From Rubrivivax sp. (lineage in GTDB: Bacteria > Pseudomonadota > Gammaproteobacteria > Burkholderiales > Burkholderiaceae_C), in contig JAIXWM010000085.1 in assembly GCA_027491255.1 (NCBI GenBank), forward strand, positions 1 to 64,000: a stretch of 64,000 bases of DNA, given 5' to 3'. Each line of letters begins with the position of its first letter. The first letter of the stretch is position 1. Below, one piece after another: positions 1-9,800 of the stretch. The translations under genes were made by a program, and so were the position numbers. The notes beneath the pieces were generated by a model that worked only from the letters and a program-made list of their open reading frames with translations, ran no database searches and had not been told where the DNA came from.

Positions 1-3000
1 ATGCTGCCGTTGGTGGTGGTCGTCAGATCCAGCCCACCCACCGTCAGCACACCCGTGGCCTGGCTCACGTTGCCCGTGGACGTCAGCGTGAAGTTGCCCG
101 CCGTCACCGCACCCAGCGATGTGTTGCCCGTGTCCGTCAGCTTCGCATCGGCCGTGCCCGCAGCCAGCGCCACGTTGCCGCCCAGCGCGTTACCTGTAGC
201 GTTCAGCGTGATCGCCCCGTTGACCGTCGTGGCCGTCAGGTCACCCGTCACGCTCAGCGTGGTGCTCGCAGCCTGCGTCAGCGTGTTCGCCTCGCCGGTC
301 ACCGTGACGCTGGCCGAGCCCGCCGTCACGTTGCCCAACTGGGTGGCCCCGTTGTTGGTGAGCGTCAGCGCGCCCGTACCGGTGCTGGCCGTGACCGTGC
401 CTGAGATGTTGCTGCCTGCCGCAGTCAGGCTGGCGCTTTGGTTACCAGAAGTTATCAGACTCAAGGCGCCCACTGTCAGCACGCCGCTCGCGTTGGCTGC
501 AATGCCCGAGCTGGAGGAAGTGGACCTCAGCGTCAGGGCCTGCGCACCGCTGGTGGTGACCGCGCCATTGACGTTGATGCCGCCGCCGAAGATGGTGGTG
601 GGAGAGTTGAATGTAAGGGCACCAACCACGGTGGTGCTGCCAGTCTGGGCGGATGTACCGACCTGCACCTGCCCCGCGCCATTGGCCTGCAGGCGCTGCA
701 GGCTCGACGCCTGGACCGACAGGTCGCCCCCAGTGGCGCTGCCCAACACGATGGTGTTGCCGACGGCCGGGGCGCGCAGTGTGACGGTGCCAGACGGGGC
801 CGATACATTGGCGCCCAAGTTCAGTGCGAGCGTGCTCAAGGTGACGTTGCCGCCTGTCGCAAGCATCGTGCCCGAAGCATTGGAAGAGATGCCCGCCGAC
901 TGGATGGTCAAGGCGGAAGCGTCAGACCGGCTCAGCGCGCCGTTGACATTCACCTGACCCTGAGCCCCGTTGCCGGTGACCAGGGTCAGGGCGCCGCTAC
1001 CACCCAGGGCGCCGTCGATCGTCAAGGTGCCGCTGTCGCGGGCGGTGAGGGTGGCGCCATTCAGCGAACTCACCGCACCCTGGGCACTCACGTCATTGCC
1101 AGTCAAATTGACAGATCCGGCGGTGGCCGTGAGAGAGAAGCTGCCGCTGCCGGGGGTGACCGTGCCCGCCGACAGCGTCAGGTTGCCGGTGCTGCGGGTG
1201 ATGTCGCGTACGGTCAGCGTGGCCGTGCTCGGGGTGCTCAGCGTCAGGTCACCGTCGCCGGTGATATTGCCGTTGAAGACGAGGTTGCCTGCGGAGGTGC
1301 TGATGTTGGAGGTGCCACCGGCACTGCCGATCGAGCCGCCCGTGCCCGCAGCGCCTGTGTTGACCGTCAGCGCCCCGTTGTTGGTGATCTGGATGGCGCC
1401 GACGCTGGTAGCGTTCAGCGTCGAGACCTGGGTCTTGATCTGATTGGTCGTTGCCACGCCACCAGTCAGTTGCAGACTGGAAGATGCAAGATCCGTGCCC
1501 CCGCCGGCAGACAGTGTGCCGTTGGCGTTGATGATGATGGAACCACCGGTGTTGGTGACCCCACCGCTGCCGAAGCCGATGTCTCGGCCGATGATGGTCA
1601 AGTTACCGCCCGTCGCGCGCGAAAGCGCGAGACCGCTGACGGCAGCGTTGCCGAAGTTCAGCGCCGGATTGGCGGCGCTCAGCGTCAGGGTGCCGGTCTG
1701 GGTGAGGTTGCCGGTGGTCTGCGGTTGGATGCTCAGGTTGCCGGCAGACCTGACAGCGCCCAGGTTCAGGTTGCCCTGGAAGTCGATGAACACGTCACGG
1801 GGCGTCTGGTCGTCGGCGTTGCCGACCACAGACACAGACGTGGCATTGAGCGAAATGCTCTTGTTGGCCCCGGACTCCCCGACGTCGGTACCCGTGTTCG
1901 ATTTGAAAACGATGGCGTTCGCATTGACGGAATGCGAGCCACTGCTCGGCCGGCCGAACGCCACCCCGGCAGACCTACCCGACGACAAGGTCAGATTCCC
2001 TGCCCCGAGGTTGATCGAACCGATTATCAAGGGGTTGGTCGCTGAAGCATGCTCCACGGTCGCGGTAGTGCCCTGCGTGGTGATGTCGAGGCGCCCGGTG
2101 TTGTCGGTCCGGATGTTCACGACACCCGAGTTGGTCGTGATCCCGACCTGGTTGGGGGCCGAGATCACCACGTTGTCGGTGCTGATCGACCCGGAGTCGG
2201 TGGTGATGAACACGGTGCCCGCCACCAGCGAGCCCCCCGTGATCGAGACGTTGCCCCCCTGGCTGATCAGGCTGATGGCGCCGGTGCTGACGCCGGTCTG
2301 GCCCACCTGCGCCTGGGTCTGGATGCCGGATGTGCCGTTCGAGTTACCGACGATGCTCAGATTGAAGGAGGGGTGAGTCACCGAAGCAGAATTTGAGGCG
2401 GTGAACGATGGCATTCCAGACAGTGCCGTGTTGGCGCTGGTTGCATCGGAGATGTTGGCGTGAAGATCTCTGGTGGAGAAGACGAGGCCCGCGCCAGCCG
2501 ACATCAGGTTGTTGACATTGATTCCGGAGCCGATCTGGAAGCCATTCGGGTTCACGAAAATCACGCCCCGCACGCTGTTGGTGCCGAGCGTGTTGTCGGC
2601 ACCGATCGTGCCGCTCATCACACTCAATCCATTACCAGTCACCTTGTTCAATACCAGGGCTTGATCACCGTTTGTGAACTGGAGGGTTTGACCGGAGCTC
2701 AGACCCAATTCGCCCCACAAGACGACCGCCCTGTTGGATTTGTTGTCGCCAGCACCCAGGTTGACCGTGCCGGTGGTGGAGCCATCCAGGACGTAAGTAC
2801 CGTTGAACAGGGTGCCGCTTCTGGTGATGCCATGAACCGTTACACCCGAGCTCGGCAGAGACGTGAACGTCTGCGCCGTCGACTGCACCGCATGCAAGCT
2901 GGAGAACACCGCCATCGCGATCTGCGAGCGGCGCCTGCGCTTGTACTCGCGGCGAATCTGGCGCGCACGAGCCGCTTCTTCGGCGTTGGCAAAGACCGGC

Positions 3001-3032
3001 TCGGCGCGCCGCGGCGAGAACTTGAAAGTCAT
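1..3032 (-). CDS. Two-partner-secretion exoprotein (filamentous haemagglutinin-like), C-terminus off window
   Basis: The minus frame stays open from ATG at 3032 to the window edge (at least 1010 codons); AGGGACG lies a few bases upstream. Residues 1-55 form a long, arginine-rich extended signal region ending near STAQ. Then comes a TPS haemagglutination domain with the NPNG motif (about residues 166-169, in VIFVNPNGFQIG). The rest is low-complexity, rich in Gly/Ser/Thr/Asn/Leu, in repeats like GNLTLSAG and TGNVSQATGVL, typical of a beta-helix. By family it should be exported through a TpsB outer-membrane channel and act as an adhesin or surface fibre; no tpsB gene is in view. Base composition is visibly less GC-rich than the neighbours. 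Family certain, exact role unknown. Confidence 0.85.
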   Translation of the reverse strand, partial: MTFKFSPRRAEPVFANAEEAARARQIRREYKRRRRSQIAMAVFSSLHAVQSTAQTFTSLPSSGVTVHGITRSGTLFNGTYVLDGSTTGTVNLGAGDNKSNRAVVLWGELGLSSGQTLQFTNGDQALVLNKVTGNGLSVMSGTIGADNTLGTNSVRGVIFVNPNGFQIGSGINVNNLMSAGAGLVFSTRDLHANISDATSANTALSGMPSFTASNSASVTHPSFNLSIVGNSNGTSGIQTQAQVGQTGVSTGAISLISQGGNVSITGGSLVAGTVFITTDSGSISTDNVVISAPNQVGITTNSGVVNIRTDNTGRLDITTQGTTATVEHASATNPLIIGSINLGAGNLTLSSGRSAGVAFGRPSSGSHSVNANAIVFKSNTGTDVGESGANKSISLNATSVSVVGNADDQTPRDVFIDFQGNLNLGAVRSAGNLSIQPQTTGNLTQTGTLTLSAANPALNFGNAAVSGLALSRATGGNLTIIGRDIGFGSGGVTNTGGSIIINANGTLSAGGGTDLASSSLQLTGGVATTNQIKTQVSTLNATSVGAIQITNNGALTVNTGAAGTGGSIGSAGGTSNISTSAGNLVFNGNITGDGDLTLSTPSTATLTVRDITRSTGNLTLSAGTVTPGSGSFSLTATAGSVNLTGNDVSAQGAVSSLNGATLTARDSGTLTIDGALGGSGALTLVTGNGAQGQVNVNGALSRSDASALTIQSAGISSNASGTMLATGGNVTLSTLALNLGANVSAPSGTVTLRAPAVGNTIVLGSATGGDLSVQASSLQRLQANGAGQVQVGTSAQTGSTTVVGALTFNSPTTIFGGGINVNGAVTTSGAQALTLRSTSSSSGIAANASGVLTVGALSLITSGNQSASLTAAGSNISGTVTASTGTGALTLTNNGATQLGNVTAGSASVTVTGEANTLTQAASTTLSVTGDLTATTVNGAITLNATGNALGGNVALAAGTADAKLTDTGNTSLGAVTAGNFTLTSTGNVSQATGVLTVGGLDLTTTTNGS

Positions 3033-3081
3033 TCTTCGTCCCTTCGGGCAAGCCCCATTTCTTGGAAAAGCGGTCTTGCCG

Positions 3082-3110
3082 AATACAACCCACGAAGCTG
3101 CCAGACGCAA
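3082..3110 (-). promoter_or_regulatory. Candidate sigma-70 promoter for the adhesin gene
   Basis: Read on the minus strand, TTGCGT is separated by 17 bases from TGTATT, and the adhesin start codon lies about 50 bases downstream. Both hexamers differ from consensus, so this is only a candidate. The remaining gap between this site and the phosphodiesterase gene shows no other gene. Confidence 0.3.
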
Positions 3111-3275
3111 CTTCACTCCCTTTCAGTGTACGGTCAAAAGTTAAGGTAACTCAAGGCCCATCTCTGAAGCGGTCGGCAGAGCTGGGCGGGGACTGTGGCA
3201 GCCTCGCCACGCCAGGGCAGCGCCTCTCAGGCCCTGGGGGGGAAACGACGGGACGGCCTGTCTACCGAGGCCGGA

Positions 3276-4274
3276 TCACCGCACCACCAGCGGCACCGGC
3301 AAGGGCAGGCCGCGGCGCGCCAGGGCCTCGCGCAGGCGGTCGGGGTAGTCGGTGATCAGGCCGTCGACGCCCCAGACGATCAGGCGGTCCATCGTCGGCG
3401 CGTCGTTGACGGTCCAGGGCACGACGGCAAGACCAAGCGACCGCGCCTCGCGCAGGTCGGCCTCGGACAGATCGCCGTGGAACGGTGACCAGGCGCGCGC
3501 GCCCGAGGCCTTGACCAGGCGCGGCACCGAGCCGCCGTGATCGGCCAGGCGCAGGCCCGCCGTCCAGCGGCCGTCGCCCACGTTGTCGAGCCAGGACTGG
3601 CGCGCCGTCAGCGCCACGGTGGCGATCTCGGGTGCCAGGCGCTGCACCGCCGCGAGCGTGCGCCAGTCGAAGCTCTGCACCGTGACGCGCCCGGCCAGGC
3701 CATGGCGCCGGACGGCCTCGACCACGGCGGTGGCAAAGGCCTCGGGCGGCGCCGTCAGTCCCGGCTCCAGCGGGTTGATCTTGGTCTCGACGTTGAAGCG
3801 CACCGCCGTGGCGCCCCAGGCGCGCGCGCGCTCGAAGACATCGTCCAGTGTCGGCATGCGCTCGCCGTCGGCCGGGCGCTGCTGCGGCCAGGCCTGCGCG
3901 TAGCGCGTGCCTGGCTTCAGACGGCCGACGTCGTAGGCCTGGATCTCGGCACGCCTAAGGCTGAAAAGCGGCGCGCCGGGCTCGGCGATCCATTGGCCCG
4001 CGGCATCGCGCGTGAAGGCCGGGTTCAGCCGCGGATCGTGCGCGACGATCAGCGCGCCGTCGCGGCTGAGCCCCAGGTCCAGCTCCAGCGTGTGCACGCC
4101 GATATCGAGCGCACGCCGGAAGGCCGCGAGCGTGTTCTCGGGCGCCAGGCCCCGGGCGCCGCGGTGGCCCTGCAGGTCGAAGGCCGGGGCGGCTGCGGGC
4201 AGCAGCAAGGCGAGGCACAGACCGGCGGTGGACAGCGCCCGAAAGGGCCGCAGCGGGCGGGTTCGGAGCGACAT
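3276..4274 (-). CDS. Periplasmic glycerophosphodiester phosphodiesterase
   Basis: 332 residues. Residues 1-31 are a signal peptide (arginines, then a Leu/Ala core ending APA). The mature part begins with the GDPD hallmark GHRGARGLAPENT (HRG at 37-39, Glu46) followed by LELDL and the second catalytic histidine in VAHD (about residue 79). The C-terminal VPWTVND and GVDGLITDYPDRL are also typical. The enzyme should cleave glycerophosphodiesters to glycerol-3-phosphate and an alcohol in the periplasm. Length fits the secreted (GlpQ-like) type. ATG at 4274 has AAGGAA about 10 bases upstream. Divergent from trpE; single gene. Confidence 0.9.
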   Translation of the reverse strand: MSLRTRPLRPFRALSTAGLCLALLLPAAAPAFDLQGHRGARGLAPENTLAAFRRALDIGVHTLELDLGLSRDGALIVAHDPRLNPAFTRDAAGQWIAEPGAPLFSLRRAEIQAYDVGRLKPGTRYAQAWPQQRPADGERMPTLDDVFERARAWGATAVRFNVETKINPLEPGLTAPPEAFATAVVEAVRRHGLAGRVTVQSFDWRTLAAVQRLAPEIATVALTARQSWLDNVGDGRWTAGLRLADHGGSVPRLVKASGARAWSPFHGDLSEADLREARSLGLAVVPWTVNDAPTMDRLIVWGVDGLITDYPDRLREALARRGLPLPVPLVVR

Positions 4275-4439
4275 GGTGGGGCGGTTCCTTTCGAAGAGGG
4301 CGTCGCCCGCCGGGCCGTGCGGCGCTGACGGGGGCGGACGGGGCCGGCCGGGAGGGCACGGCTATCATCGACGAAGTCGGGCCTGTCGCGCCGAACCTCC
4401 ACCCCAGCCTTGCACGCGCCCCGGGCGCGGCCGCTTCCC

Positions 4440-5915
4440 GTGATCACCGAACTCGAATTCAAGAGCCTGGCCGCGGCCGGCTACAACCGCATCCCGCTGA
4501 TCGCCGAGGCCTTCGCCGATCTCGAGACCCCGCTGTCGCTGTACCTGAAGCTGGCCGCCGGCGGGCGCAACAGCTTCCTGCTGGAATCGGTGGTCGGTGG
4601 CGAGCGCTTCGGCCGCTACTCCTTCATCGGCCTGCCGGCGCGCACGCTGGTGCGCGCCACCGGGCAGCGCTGCGAGGTCGTCACCGACGGCCAGGTGGTC
4701 GAGACGGCCGACGCCAATCCGCTGGATTTCGTGGCCGCCTACCAGGCACGCTTCAAGCCGGCGCTGCGCCCAGGGCTGCCGCGCTTCTGCGGCGGCCTGG
4801 CCGGCTACTTCGGCTACGAGACGGTGCGTGCCATCGAGAAGCGTCTGGCCGGCACGCGCAAGCCCGGCGGGCTCGGCACGCCGGACATCCAGTTGCTGCA
4901 GACCGAGGAGGTGGCCGTCATCGACAACCTCTCCGGCCGCCTGTACCTGATCGTCTGGGCCGACCCGCGCACCCCGGATGCCTGGTTCCAGGGCAAGCGC
5001 CGCCTGGCCGAGCTGACCGACAAGCTGCGCTTTTCCGTCACCGCGCCGCAGGTGCGGCGCGGGCCCAGCTACGGCGTCGAGCATGACTGGTCGCAGGCCG
5101 ACTTCGAGGCCGCGGTGCGGCGCACCAAGGAGTACATCGCCGCCGGCGACTGCATGCAGGTGGTGGTCGGTCAGCGCATGCGCAAGCGCTACACCGAGAG
5201 CCCGCTGTCGCTGTACCGAGCGCTGCGGGTGCTGAACCCGAGCCCCTACATGTACTACTACGACATGGGCGGGTTCCAGATCGTCGGCGCCTCGCCCGAG
5301 ATCCTGGTGCGCCAGGAGCAGGGCCCCGAGGGCTGCTCGGTCACCGTCAGGCCGCTGGCCGGCACGCGCGCGCGCGGCGCCACACTCGAGCAGGACAAGG
5401 CGCTCGAGGCCGAGCTCGTGGGCGACCCGAAGGAGCGCGCCGAGCACGTGATGCTGATCGATCTGGCGCGCAACGACATCGGCCGCATCGCCGAGACCGG
5501 CAGCGTCAAGGTGACCGACGCCTTCGGGATCGAGCGCTACTCGCACGTGATGCACCTGGTGAGCAACGTGGAGGGGCGGCTCAAGCCCGGCCTGGGCCCA
5601 CTGGACGTGCTGCGCGCCACCTTCCCCGCAGGCACCCTCAGCGGCGCGCCGAAGATCCGGGCGATGGAGATCATCGACGAACTCGAGCCCGTGGAGCGCA
5701 GCATCTACGGCGGCGCCGTGGGTTACCTGAGCTACGCCGGCGACATGGACGTGGCCATCGCGATCCGCACCGGCGTGGTCAAGGACCAGACGCTGTACGT
5801 GCAGGCCGGCGCCGGCGTCGTCGCCGACTCGGAGCCGGACCTGGAGTGGAAGGAAACCGAGGCCAAGGCCCGCGCCGTTCTGCGCGCGGCCGAACTCGTC
5901 GAGGAGGGTTTCTGA
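4440..5915 (+). CDS. trpE: Anthranilate synthase component I
   Basis: Converts chorismate plus glutamine-derived ammonia to anthranilate, the first step of tryptophan synthesis. I chose GTG at 4440, giving [16 protein letters not shown] as in related TrpE proteins (491 residues); an in-frame ATG lies at 4410. The N-terminal domain has LLES, the tryptophan feedback-inhibition motif. The catalytic domain has PLAGTRARG with Ala where PabB carries Lys, supporting TrpE over PabB, and ends with the conserved [21 protein letters not shown] hexamer at 4363 is a weak -10 candidate. The usual trpG-trpD-trpC partners do not follow; instead the stop codon overlaps the start of an exported hypothetical (TGATG). 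Confidence 0.95.
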   Translation: MITELEFKSLAAAGYNRIPLIAEAFADLETPLSLYLKLAAGGRNSFLLESVVGGERFGRYSFIGLPARTLVRATGQRCEVVTDGQVVETADANPLDFVAAYQARFKPALRPGLPRFCGGLAGYFGYETVRAIEKRLAGTRKPGGLGTPDIQLLQTEEVAVIDNLSGRLYLIVWADPRTPDAWFQGKRRLAELTDKLRFSVTAPQVRRGPSYGVEHDWSQADFEAAVRRTKEYIAAGDCMQVVVGQRMRKRYTESPLSLYRALRVLNPSPYMYYYDMGGFQIVGASPEILVRQEQGPEGCSVTVRPLAGTRARGATLEQDKALEAELVGDPKERAEHVMLIDLARNDIGRIAETGSVKVTDAFGIERYSHVMHLVSNVEGRLKPGLGPLDVLRATFPAGTLSGAPKIRAMEIIDELEPVERSIYGGAVGYLSYAGDMDVAIAIRTGVVKDQTLYVQAGAGVVADSEPDLEWKETEAKARAVLRAAELVEEGF

Positions 5916-6577
5916 TGTCCATGACCAAGCGCGCTCAGCCCGCCCGGCTGCGCACCCTGGCCCCCCTGCTGGCCGGCCTGATGCTGGTCCTCGCGGCTCC
6001 GGCGCAGGCCTACATCATCCAAGGTGCGGCGAGCTGCCGCGAATGGGCCTCGGACGACTACGACCGCGGCTGGGCGCTGGGCTATGTCAGTGGCTACAAC
6101 GCCGCCAAGTCGTCGGAGCTCAGCAAGGGCATGAAGACGGACGAGATCGTCCGCCGGGTGGCTGAGCTGTGCCGAGCCGAACCGGACCTGGACTTCGACG
6201 ACGCGTTGCAGAAATTCCTCGACAGCCTGCAGGCCAAGTCCCCCGAGCCGCCCCGTCCCGCAGCCCGCAGCGGCGGTGCCGCGGCGGATTTCCGCAACCT
6301 CTCGATCACCGACCTCAAGCTCGACATCGCCAGCATGGGCGGCCAGCGCGTTGCCGTGCGCGCCAAGCTGATGCTGATGGGCGGCATGGCGATGCTGACC
6401 GACCCACGCCAGCCCTTCGACACGAATCCGGTGTTCGCCGACACCGAGAGCCTGCCCCGTGACGACCGGCAATACATCCTGACGCGCTGCAGCACCGGCT
6501 GCGAGGTCACGGTGCGCGGGGTCGTGAGCGAAGTGATGCTGCAACCGGGAGTGCGGGTGCTGTCGCTGGTGCGCTGA
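5915..6577 (+). CDS. Exported hypothetical protein coupled to trpE
   Basis: 220 residues, not recognised as a named family. The ATG at 5915 overlaps the trpE stop by one base, so translation is probably coupled. Residues 1-31 are a clear signal peptide (Lys/Arg, Leu/Ala core, PAQA cleavage). The mature N-terminal half holds two cysteines (in ASCREW and ELCRAEP) around a helical segment GYVSGYNAAKSS, reminiscent of small periplasmic Rap1a/HdeA-like folds. After a Pro-rich linker (about 110-120) the C-terminal half looks like a beta domain with two more cysteines (TRCSTGCEV) and ends LSLVR. Likely periplasmic; no link to tryptophan is evident. Confidence 0.75.
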   Translation: MSMTKRAQPARLRTLAPLLAGLMLVLAAPAQAYIIQGAASCREWASDDYDRGWALGYVSGYNAAKSSELSKGMKTDEIVRRVAELCRAEPDLDFDDALQKFLDSLQAKSPEPPRPAARSGGAAADFRNLSITDLKLDIASMGGQRVAVRAKLMLMGGMAMLTDPRQPFDTNPVFADTESLPRDDRQYILTRCSTGCEVTVRGVVSEVMLQPGVRVLSLVR

Positions 6578-6752
6578 CCGGCCGCGACGGCGGCATCGCG
6601 TCGGCAGCACGCCATGGGCGGCACCCCATCGGCGCCGCGGCGTCGTCGACGCCGTGAATCGGCGTTCCCCGGCAGGCGGCCAGGGCCGGCTCAGAGGCTG
6701 AGCGTTTTTCCGCCGTGCCCGACAGGCGCGTCCAAGCGCCCTGGATCGAGGC

Positions 6753-6792
6753 GCAAACCACAGCCATAGCCCGGGCCATGGCTGTGGTTTGC
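6753..6792. repeat. 40-bp perfect inverted repeat between convergent genes
   Basis: Two 15-base arms (gcaaaccacagccat and its exact reverse complement) flank a 10-base, GC-rich centre. It sits between the trpE-hypothetical pair and the convergent uvrA, and so could end transcription from both sides. No T-run follows on either strand, so it is not a classical intrinsic terminator. The rest of 6578-6852 holds only a weak 7-bp hairpin at 6638-6654. Confidence 0.6.
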
Positions 6793-6852
6793 AGCGATGA
6801 GCCAGCGGCTTTGGGCGTGCAAGAGGGGCATGGGGGAAGGACTCTCAGCCTC

Positions 6853-9800
6853 TCAGGCCGTGCGCGCCAGCACCGGCGCCAGCGCAACCCCGGTGTGCGT
6901 GCCGGCGCCCACCACCTGTTCGGGCGTGCCGGCGCTGACGACCCGGCCCCCTTCGGTGCCGCCCTCGGGACCGAGGTCGACGACCCAGTCGGCCTCGGCG
7001 ATCACGTCGAGGTCGTGCTCGATCACGACCACGCTGTGGCCGCCGTCGACGAGCCGGTGCAGCACCCGGATCAGCTTCTCGACGTCGGCCATGTGCAGAC
7101 CCACCGTGGGCTCGTCCAGCACGTACAGCGTGTGCGGCGCGCGCCGGGCGGCGTCGTCGCGCACCTTGGCCAGCTCGGTCACGAGCTTGATGCGCTGCGC
7201 CTCGCCGCCCGACAGCGTGGGACTGGGCTGGCCCAGCGTCAGGTAGCCCAGGCCCACGTCCTTCAGCAGCTGCAGCGGATGCGCGACCGACGGCATGGAG
7301 GCGAAGAACTCCACCGCCTCGTCCACCTCCATGCGCAGCACGTCGCCGATGCTGCGGCCGCGCCAGGTGACGGCCAGGGTCTCGGCGTTGAAGCGCTGGC
7401 CGTGGCAGACGTCGCAGGGCACCTTGACGTCGGGCAGGAAGCTCATCTCGATCGTGCGCAGGCCCTGCCCTTCGCAGGCCGGGCAGCGCCCATCACCGGT
7501 GTTGAAGGAGAAGCGCGCCGCGCCATAACCGCGGGCGCGGGCCTCCAGCGTCTCGGTGAAGAGCTTGCGGATCGTGTCCCAGAAGCCGATGTAGGTGGCC
7601 GGGCAGGAGCGCGGCGTCTTGCCGATGGGCGTCTGGTCGACCTCGAGCACCCGCTCCAGGGTCTCGACGCCCTCGAGCCCGGCGCAGCCGGCCCAGGCCG
7701 GGCCGCGGCCATCCGCCCAGGCCTCGCGCCCGGCCTTCGTCGAGCGCTGCGCCACCGCAGCAAGCACGTTGGTCAGCAGCACGTCGCGCGCGAGCGTGCT
7801 CTTGCCCGAGCCCGAGACCCCGGTCACCGCGACCAGCCGGCCCAGCGGCACGCGCAGGTCGACGTCGCGCAGGTTGTGCAGGCGCGCGCCGCGCAGCGTC
7901 AGCGCCGGCGTGGCGCCGTCGACGCCGCGCCGCGCGCGCAGCGGGTGGCGCAGCGGCGCGGCGAGCAGGCGACCGGTCAGCGAATCGGGGTTGCCCGCCA
8001 GGTCGTCGACAGAGCCCTGGGCGACGAGTCGACCGCCTCTTCGGCCCGCACCGGGGCCGATGTCGATCAGGTGGTCGGCGCGGCGTATCGTGTCCTCGTC
8101 GTGCTCGACGACCACCAGCGTGTTGCCCTGCGCGCCCAGGTGTTGCAGCGCGCCGAGCAGGATGCCGTTGTCGCGTGGATGCAGGCCGATGGTGGGCTCG
8201 TCCAGCACGTAGCACACGCCCTGGAGGTTGCTGCCGAGCTGCGCCGCCAGGCGGATGCGCTGCGCCTCGCCGCCCGACAGCGTCGGCGCGGCACGGTCCA
8301 GCGTCAGGTAGCCCAGACCGACCTGCTGCAGGAAATCAAGGCGGCTGCGGATCTCGGCGATCACGTCGCGCGCGATGCCGGTCTCGCGCGCGCTCAGCCG
8401 GCCTGCGGCGGCAAGCGCAGCGACCCAGTCCGCCGCCTCGCGCACGCTCATGCGCGCGACGTCGGCGATCGGCCGGCCCTGGAAGCGCACCGACAGCGCC
8501 TGCGGGTTCAGGCGCGCGCCTGAGCACTCCTGGCAGGGCTCGTCGACCAGGCCGTCGACCTCGGGCTCCTCGGACGGGAAGCTCTGCTCGCGCCCGCGCG
8601 CGTCGTCGTCGCGCACCGAGTCGTCGAGCGCGCGCCGCTGCTCGCGCGTCAGCTGCAGGCCCGTGCCCACGCAGGCCGAGCACCAGCCGTGCTTGCTGTT
8701 GTAGCTGAACATGCGCGGGTCCAGCTCGGGGTAGCTGGTGCCGCACTGCGGGCAGGCACGCCGCGTCGAGAAGACCTGCACCCGGCCGATGCCGGCCGTG
8801 GACTGCCCGTCGGCCATGGCCTGCGCCAGGCCGTCCAGCGGGCGCAGCAGATGCAGCACGCCCTTGCCGAGCTCCAGCGCCTTGGACAAGGCTGCACGCA
8901 GCACGCCCTCGCGCGCCGGGTCGACGACCAGGTCGGCCACTGGCAGCTCGATCGTGTGCTCCTTGAAGCGGTCGATGCGCGGAAAGGGGTCGACCTTCAC
9001 GAACTCGCCATCGATGCGCAGGTGGGTGTGGCCGCGCGCCTTGGCCCATTTGGCCAGGTCGGTGTAGACCCCCTTGCGGTTCACGACCAGCGGCGCGAGC
9101 AGGCCGACGTGGGTTCCCGCATGCTCGCGCAGCAGCTGCGCGGCGATGCTCTCGGCGCTCTGCGGCCGGACCTCGGCACCGTCGTGGGTGCAATGCTGGA
9201 TGCCGAGCTTGACCCACAGCAGGCGCAGGAGGTGCCAGACCTCGGTCGTCGTCGCCACCGTGCTCTTGCGCCCGCCGCGCGACAGGCGCTGCTCGATGGC
9301 CACCGTCGGCGGGATGCCCCAGACGGCATCGACCTCGGGCCGGCCGGCCGGCTGCACGATGCTGCGCGCGTAGGCGTTCAGGCTCTCGAGGTAACGGCGC
9401 TGGCCCTCGTTGAACAGGATGTCGAAGGCCAGCGTGCTCTTGCCCGAGCCCGAGACGCCGGTGATGACGCTGAATTTCCCGCGCGGGATCTCCACCGTCA
9501 TCGACTTCAGGTTGTGTTCGCGCGCGTTGACGATGCGGATCGCGTCGCCGAGGTAGGCGCCGCCGGAGCCCGGCTGCGTGTCGAAGCCCCCGGCGCCCAC
9601 CCCCTGCCCTGCGAGCGCAGAGGCGCCGAATGCGCGCGGCGCCGGCGCCTCGGCGGCCACCGGCGCGGACTGTCCCATCGCCACGTCGTACTCCCGCAGC
9701 GCCGTGCCGGTGTGCGAGTGCGGGTGCGCGCGCAGGACGTCGGGCGTGCCGGCGCAGACCAGCTCGCCGCCGGCCTCGCCGCCCTCGGGACCGAGGTCGA

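Noticed and set aside
1-2376. Plus-strand open frames opposite the adhesin (1-957, 970-1443, 1444-2376)
   Set aside because: Val/Pro/Ala-rich products typical of reverse translation of Gly/Thr/Asn repeats; the minus strand carries the TPS domain and signal.
6715-8523. Plus-strand open frame of 602 codons opposite the 3' part of uvrA
   Set aside because: Same reason: antisense to conserved UvrA motifs, no recognisable fold or ribosome site.
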